A stretch of DNA of 64,000 nucleotides from NCBI GenBank assembly GCA_902494875.1, contig CABUUO010000007.1, positions 1 through 64,000 on the forward strand. Reading direction: 5' to 3'. Below, in pieces: positions 61,876-64,000 of this stretch. Origin of the DNA: an uncultured Pseudomonadota bacterium (GTDB taxonomy: Bacteria > Pseudomonadota > Alphaproteobacteria > RF32 > CAG-239). The translations under genes were made by a program, and so were the position numbers. Position 1 is the stretch's first letter, and each line of letters opens with the position of its first letter. The notes under the pieces are model-generated. The model was not told where the DNA came from. It did no database searches and saw only the letters and a list, made by a program, of their open reading frames with translations.

Positions 61876-64000
61876 ATGTTAAGAAAAATTAATGAATTAC
61901 GGACGCAGAAGGGCAGCATGATGATTGAAGCACTTGCCATGCTGGGCTTAATCTCCATGGTAACGCCGGTTATTTATAAAAAAGCCGCTGAACGCACAAC
62001 CGAAATGCAGGACATCAACGCTGCCAGCCAGGTGCGCACCGTCGTCAAGGCCATTGACGACTACCTGCGCGACAACTACGGCACCATCACCGGCGGCGGC
62101 GAGGTCACCAGCTCCACCTCAACTGTAGACTATTCCGATTTTGCGGGTTCCGGCGCCGACACCAAAAGCAAAGTTGTAAATATCAACCACTTTAAAGATT
62201 ATCTCCCGCTTGGTTTCCAACCCGACGGCAAACTGTTCAAAGGTTTTGACGTTGCCATCAAACAGGTAAGCGACGACGGCGGACGTAAGGCTCTGACCAC
62301 GGTTCTGATTGCCAAAACCAGCACCGACGGCAAAGTTGACCCCTCGTTTACCAAAATTCGCTCTTCACGTATTGCTTCCATGATCGGCACCAACGGCGGT
62401 TACATCGACGGCGACAAAGCCACCGGCGTTCAGGGCGTGTGGGAAATCCCCAAGAGCGAACTTCCTTCTTCTGCCGACACCGGCACCATTGTGGCCACTT
62501 CCATTGAAGCCGTTGCCGACGGTACGGCCGGCGGTTCGGACGTTTTGCACCGCGTACATGTTGACGGCCACCCGGAATATAACGTCATGGAAACCACGCT
62601 TTCCATGAACAACAACACCATCGACGGCCTGCATGAGCTGATTTCTCACGGCAACACCATTAAAATGCGCCAACAGAAGGAAAGCAACGCTCTCACCTTA
62701 GATGTCAGCGGTTCGGGTCTGTTTGAAAATACCTTGGAAATCGGCGACGCTTTAAGCAAAGGCAATAAATTTTATGCCGACCGGGATGTTTTGGCCCACT
62801 CCAACGCCTTGTACATCGGCGCCGCCGTTGACGGCCGCCAGAAAGCCAACGCCGCTTTCTACGTAGACGGTTCGGACGGTTCTTTCCACGCAGCCAAAAG
62901 CCAAGACGAAACCGACCCGAAATTTGAAGTTGACGGAAATTCAAACACCCGTATTGAAGGTACATTTAAAGCAATTGCCCGCACTAACTCTATGAATGAT
63001 TATGCACTTTTTGGAGATAGTGACGGTATTTCCCTTAACCCGCAAAAAGCTGTTATTCTTGGTACTAAAGATAAGCTTCTGGAAGATAGAAATGCAGCAG
63101 AAAGTCTTAGCGGTACATTAACTGGTTCTGGTTTACAAGTCCAGGAAGCGTCCTATGCTACTTTATGGTCTCAGGGAAAAGTAAATATGTATTCACCAAC
63201 ACTCAACGTAGGTTCCCCCTCAGAAGGAGGCAGCGGCACAGCCAACTTTTATAATGGCTTGGCGACATTCCAAGGTGTGGGAGGATATGAAGCGGCCAAT
63301 ATCCCTGATACCAACAAAGTCACTTTTAATGCCAATGCATTCATTGACGGCGGTTTCGGCGCCTATAAACTTGGCACCAACAGATATAACCTCACCGTTG
63401 ACAGTGAAGCAACCGTTGAAAGCGCCTTCCGCGCCGGCGCTACCGGAAGTGCCGACACAAACACACAGGAAGCCTACAACCTGAACCTGTTGTCCAACGA
63501 CGCTACCTTGGAATCCGGCATGAGTTTCGACCGCTTTTCCATCGGAGGCAGCAGCACGGCCTATGGAACGACAATAGGTTCGCTCGGCAACATCGGAGGT
63601 ATCAGCTTCGGCCACGGCCTCAAAACAGGTTATGATTCAACCAAAGGTTCATATCAGGCAATATTTGGTGAAAGGACCAGCAGAATTGGGTTTGAGGACG
63701 GCGGTGCCGTTGGCATCCGCGTTGACAACGCAAATTCACCACAAATAACAATGACTGCCAACAGTAACGGAACCAATACAAACCGCTTTGAAATGACATC
63801 TGACACAGTTCGGCTCAACAATGTCGGCGGTGATAATGCCAATAAAGAATATTTCGACTTAGAAATGACAGACGGCGCTCTCTATACCAGCGACATAAAC
63901 GGCCCAATAATGAGTGTAGGTTCTAAACAAAATCAGTCAGGCAATAAATATCCTGTACATGTCCGTCAAGGTGTCATTGAAATCGCACCTGACTATACGA
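61876..64000 (+). CDS. type IV prepilin, PilV/shufflon-like, long repeat-rich adhesin, 3' end outside the window
   Basis: At least 708 residues, open to the right edge. GAGGAG lies 7 nt upstream of the ATG. The N-terminus has a basic leader, then QKG followed by SMMIEALAMLGLISMVTPVIY. This is a prepilin site with Gly at -1 and Glu at +5, and then a long hydrophobic helix as in PilV minor pilins. After about residue 60 it becomes a Gly/Asn/Thr/Asp-rich beta-type protein with recurring DG, GS and NTNR stretches, far longer than a usual pilin (150-450). It may be a tip adhesin on a pilus. Confidence 0.8.
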   Translation, partial: MLRKINELRTQKGSMMIEALAMLGLISMVTPVIYKKAAERTTEMQDINAASQVRTVVKAIDDYLRDNYGTITGGGEVTSSTSTVDYSDFAGSGADTKSKVVNINHFKDYLPLGFQPDGKLFKGFDVAIKQVSDDGGRKALTTVLIAKTSTDGKVDPSFTKIRSSRIASMIGTNGGYIDGDKATGVQGVWEIPKSELPSSADTGTIVATSIEAVADGTAGGSDVLHRVHVDGHPEYNVMETTLSMNNNTIDGLHELISHGNTIKMRQQKESNALTLDVSGSGLFENTLEIGDALSKGNKFYADRDVLAHSNALYIGAAVDGRQKANAAFYVDGSDGSFHAAKSQDETDPKFEVDGNSNTRIEGTFKAIARTNSMNDYALFGDSDGISLNPQKAVILGTKDKLLEDRNAAESLSGTLTGSGLQVQEASYATLWSQGKVNMYSPTLNVGSPSEGGSGTANFYNGLATFQGVGGYEAANIPDTNKVTFNANAFIDGGFGAYKLGTNRYNLTVDSEATVESAFRAGATGSADTNTQEAYNLNLLSNDATLESGMSFDRFSIGGSSTAYGTTIGSLGNIGGISFGHGLKTGYDSTKGSYQAIFGERTSRIGFEDGGAVGIRVDNANSPQITMTANSNGTNTNRFEMTSDTVRLNNVGGDNANKEYFDLEMTDGALYTSDINGPIMSVGSKQNQSGNKYPVHVRQGVIEIAPDYT

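Overview
The window reads as chromosomal DNA of a Gram-negative alphaproteobacterium that lives without oxygen or with very little of it, most likely a gut or host-associated lineage. Points in favour are the tolQ-tolR-tolA and ruvC/ruvA/ruvB/ybgC block, a lipid A phosphoethanolamine transferase, and an initiator tRNA whose anticodon stem starts A:U instead of G:C. For anaerobic life there are HydF ([FeFe]-hydrogenase maturation), ferrous-iron uptake feoAB and a flavin reductase-rubredoxin fusion. The taxonomic placement is inference. I found no transposase, integrase, CRISPR array or phage structural gene.

Layout. 0-5 kb: the end of a Cys-rich protein, a flavin reductase-rubredoxin fusion, a PIF1-WYL helicase, two secreted proteins and an MFS exporter. 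5.4-5.8 kb: tRNA-Pro with a duplicated 3' end. 5.9-10.6 kb: a HAD hydrolase, an AstE-like/GNAT pair preceded by a possible leader-peptide attenuator, and cstA. 10.7-11.1 kb: tRNA-fMet and two tiny membrane ORFs. 11.2-18 kb (all minus): yebC, ruvC, an HD hydrolase, ruvA, ruvB, ybgC, tolQ, tolR, tolA. 18-24.3 kb: a lipoprotein, prmA, pepP, a thioredoxin-like protein, tandem hairpin repeats, and two membrane proteins. 24.3-27 kb: a metal-responsive ArsR, a free HMA metallochaperone and a P-type ATPase. 27.3-27.9 kb: tRNA-Thr with two extra copies of its 3' end. 28-30 kb: a secreted hydrolase and a divergent LysR. 30-35.3 kb: a two-component system divergent from lipid kinase, eptA and class A beta-lactamase genes. 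35.3-39.6 kb: feoA-feoB-dtxR-hydF-yqaA. 39.7-44.3 kb: a ybhGFSR-type ABC exporter. 44.3-44.6 kb: tRNA-Gln with a duplicated 3' end. 44.7-49.6 kb: a small peptide with a GNAT, a candidate toxin/SUKH immunity pair, and aspS. 49.7-54.1 kb: five minus-strand genes of unknown function, none with a Shine-Dalgarno site and each with its own terminator. 54.1-59.7 kb: rnd, an ArsR, xseB-ispA, a DsbA-like protein, and DUF47-pit. 59.7-64 kb: a palindromic intergenic repeat, a secreted unknown, and two pilus-related genes, the last running off the right edge.

Two features stand out as possibly undescribed. First, three different tRNA genes (Pro, Thr, Gln) are each followed by a 100-250 nt element. Each element begins with an inverted copy of part of the tRNA and ends with a direct copy of the tRNA 3' end, usually with the tRNA terminator copied too. 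Second, the 49.7-53.4 kb cluster holds at least three divergent paralogues next to a DHH-like protein, with translation-start signals unlike the rest of the window. Lesser candidates are the attenuator at 8.35-8.49 kb and the toxin/immunity pair at 45.5-47.6 kb.
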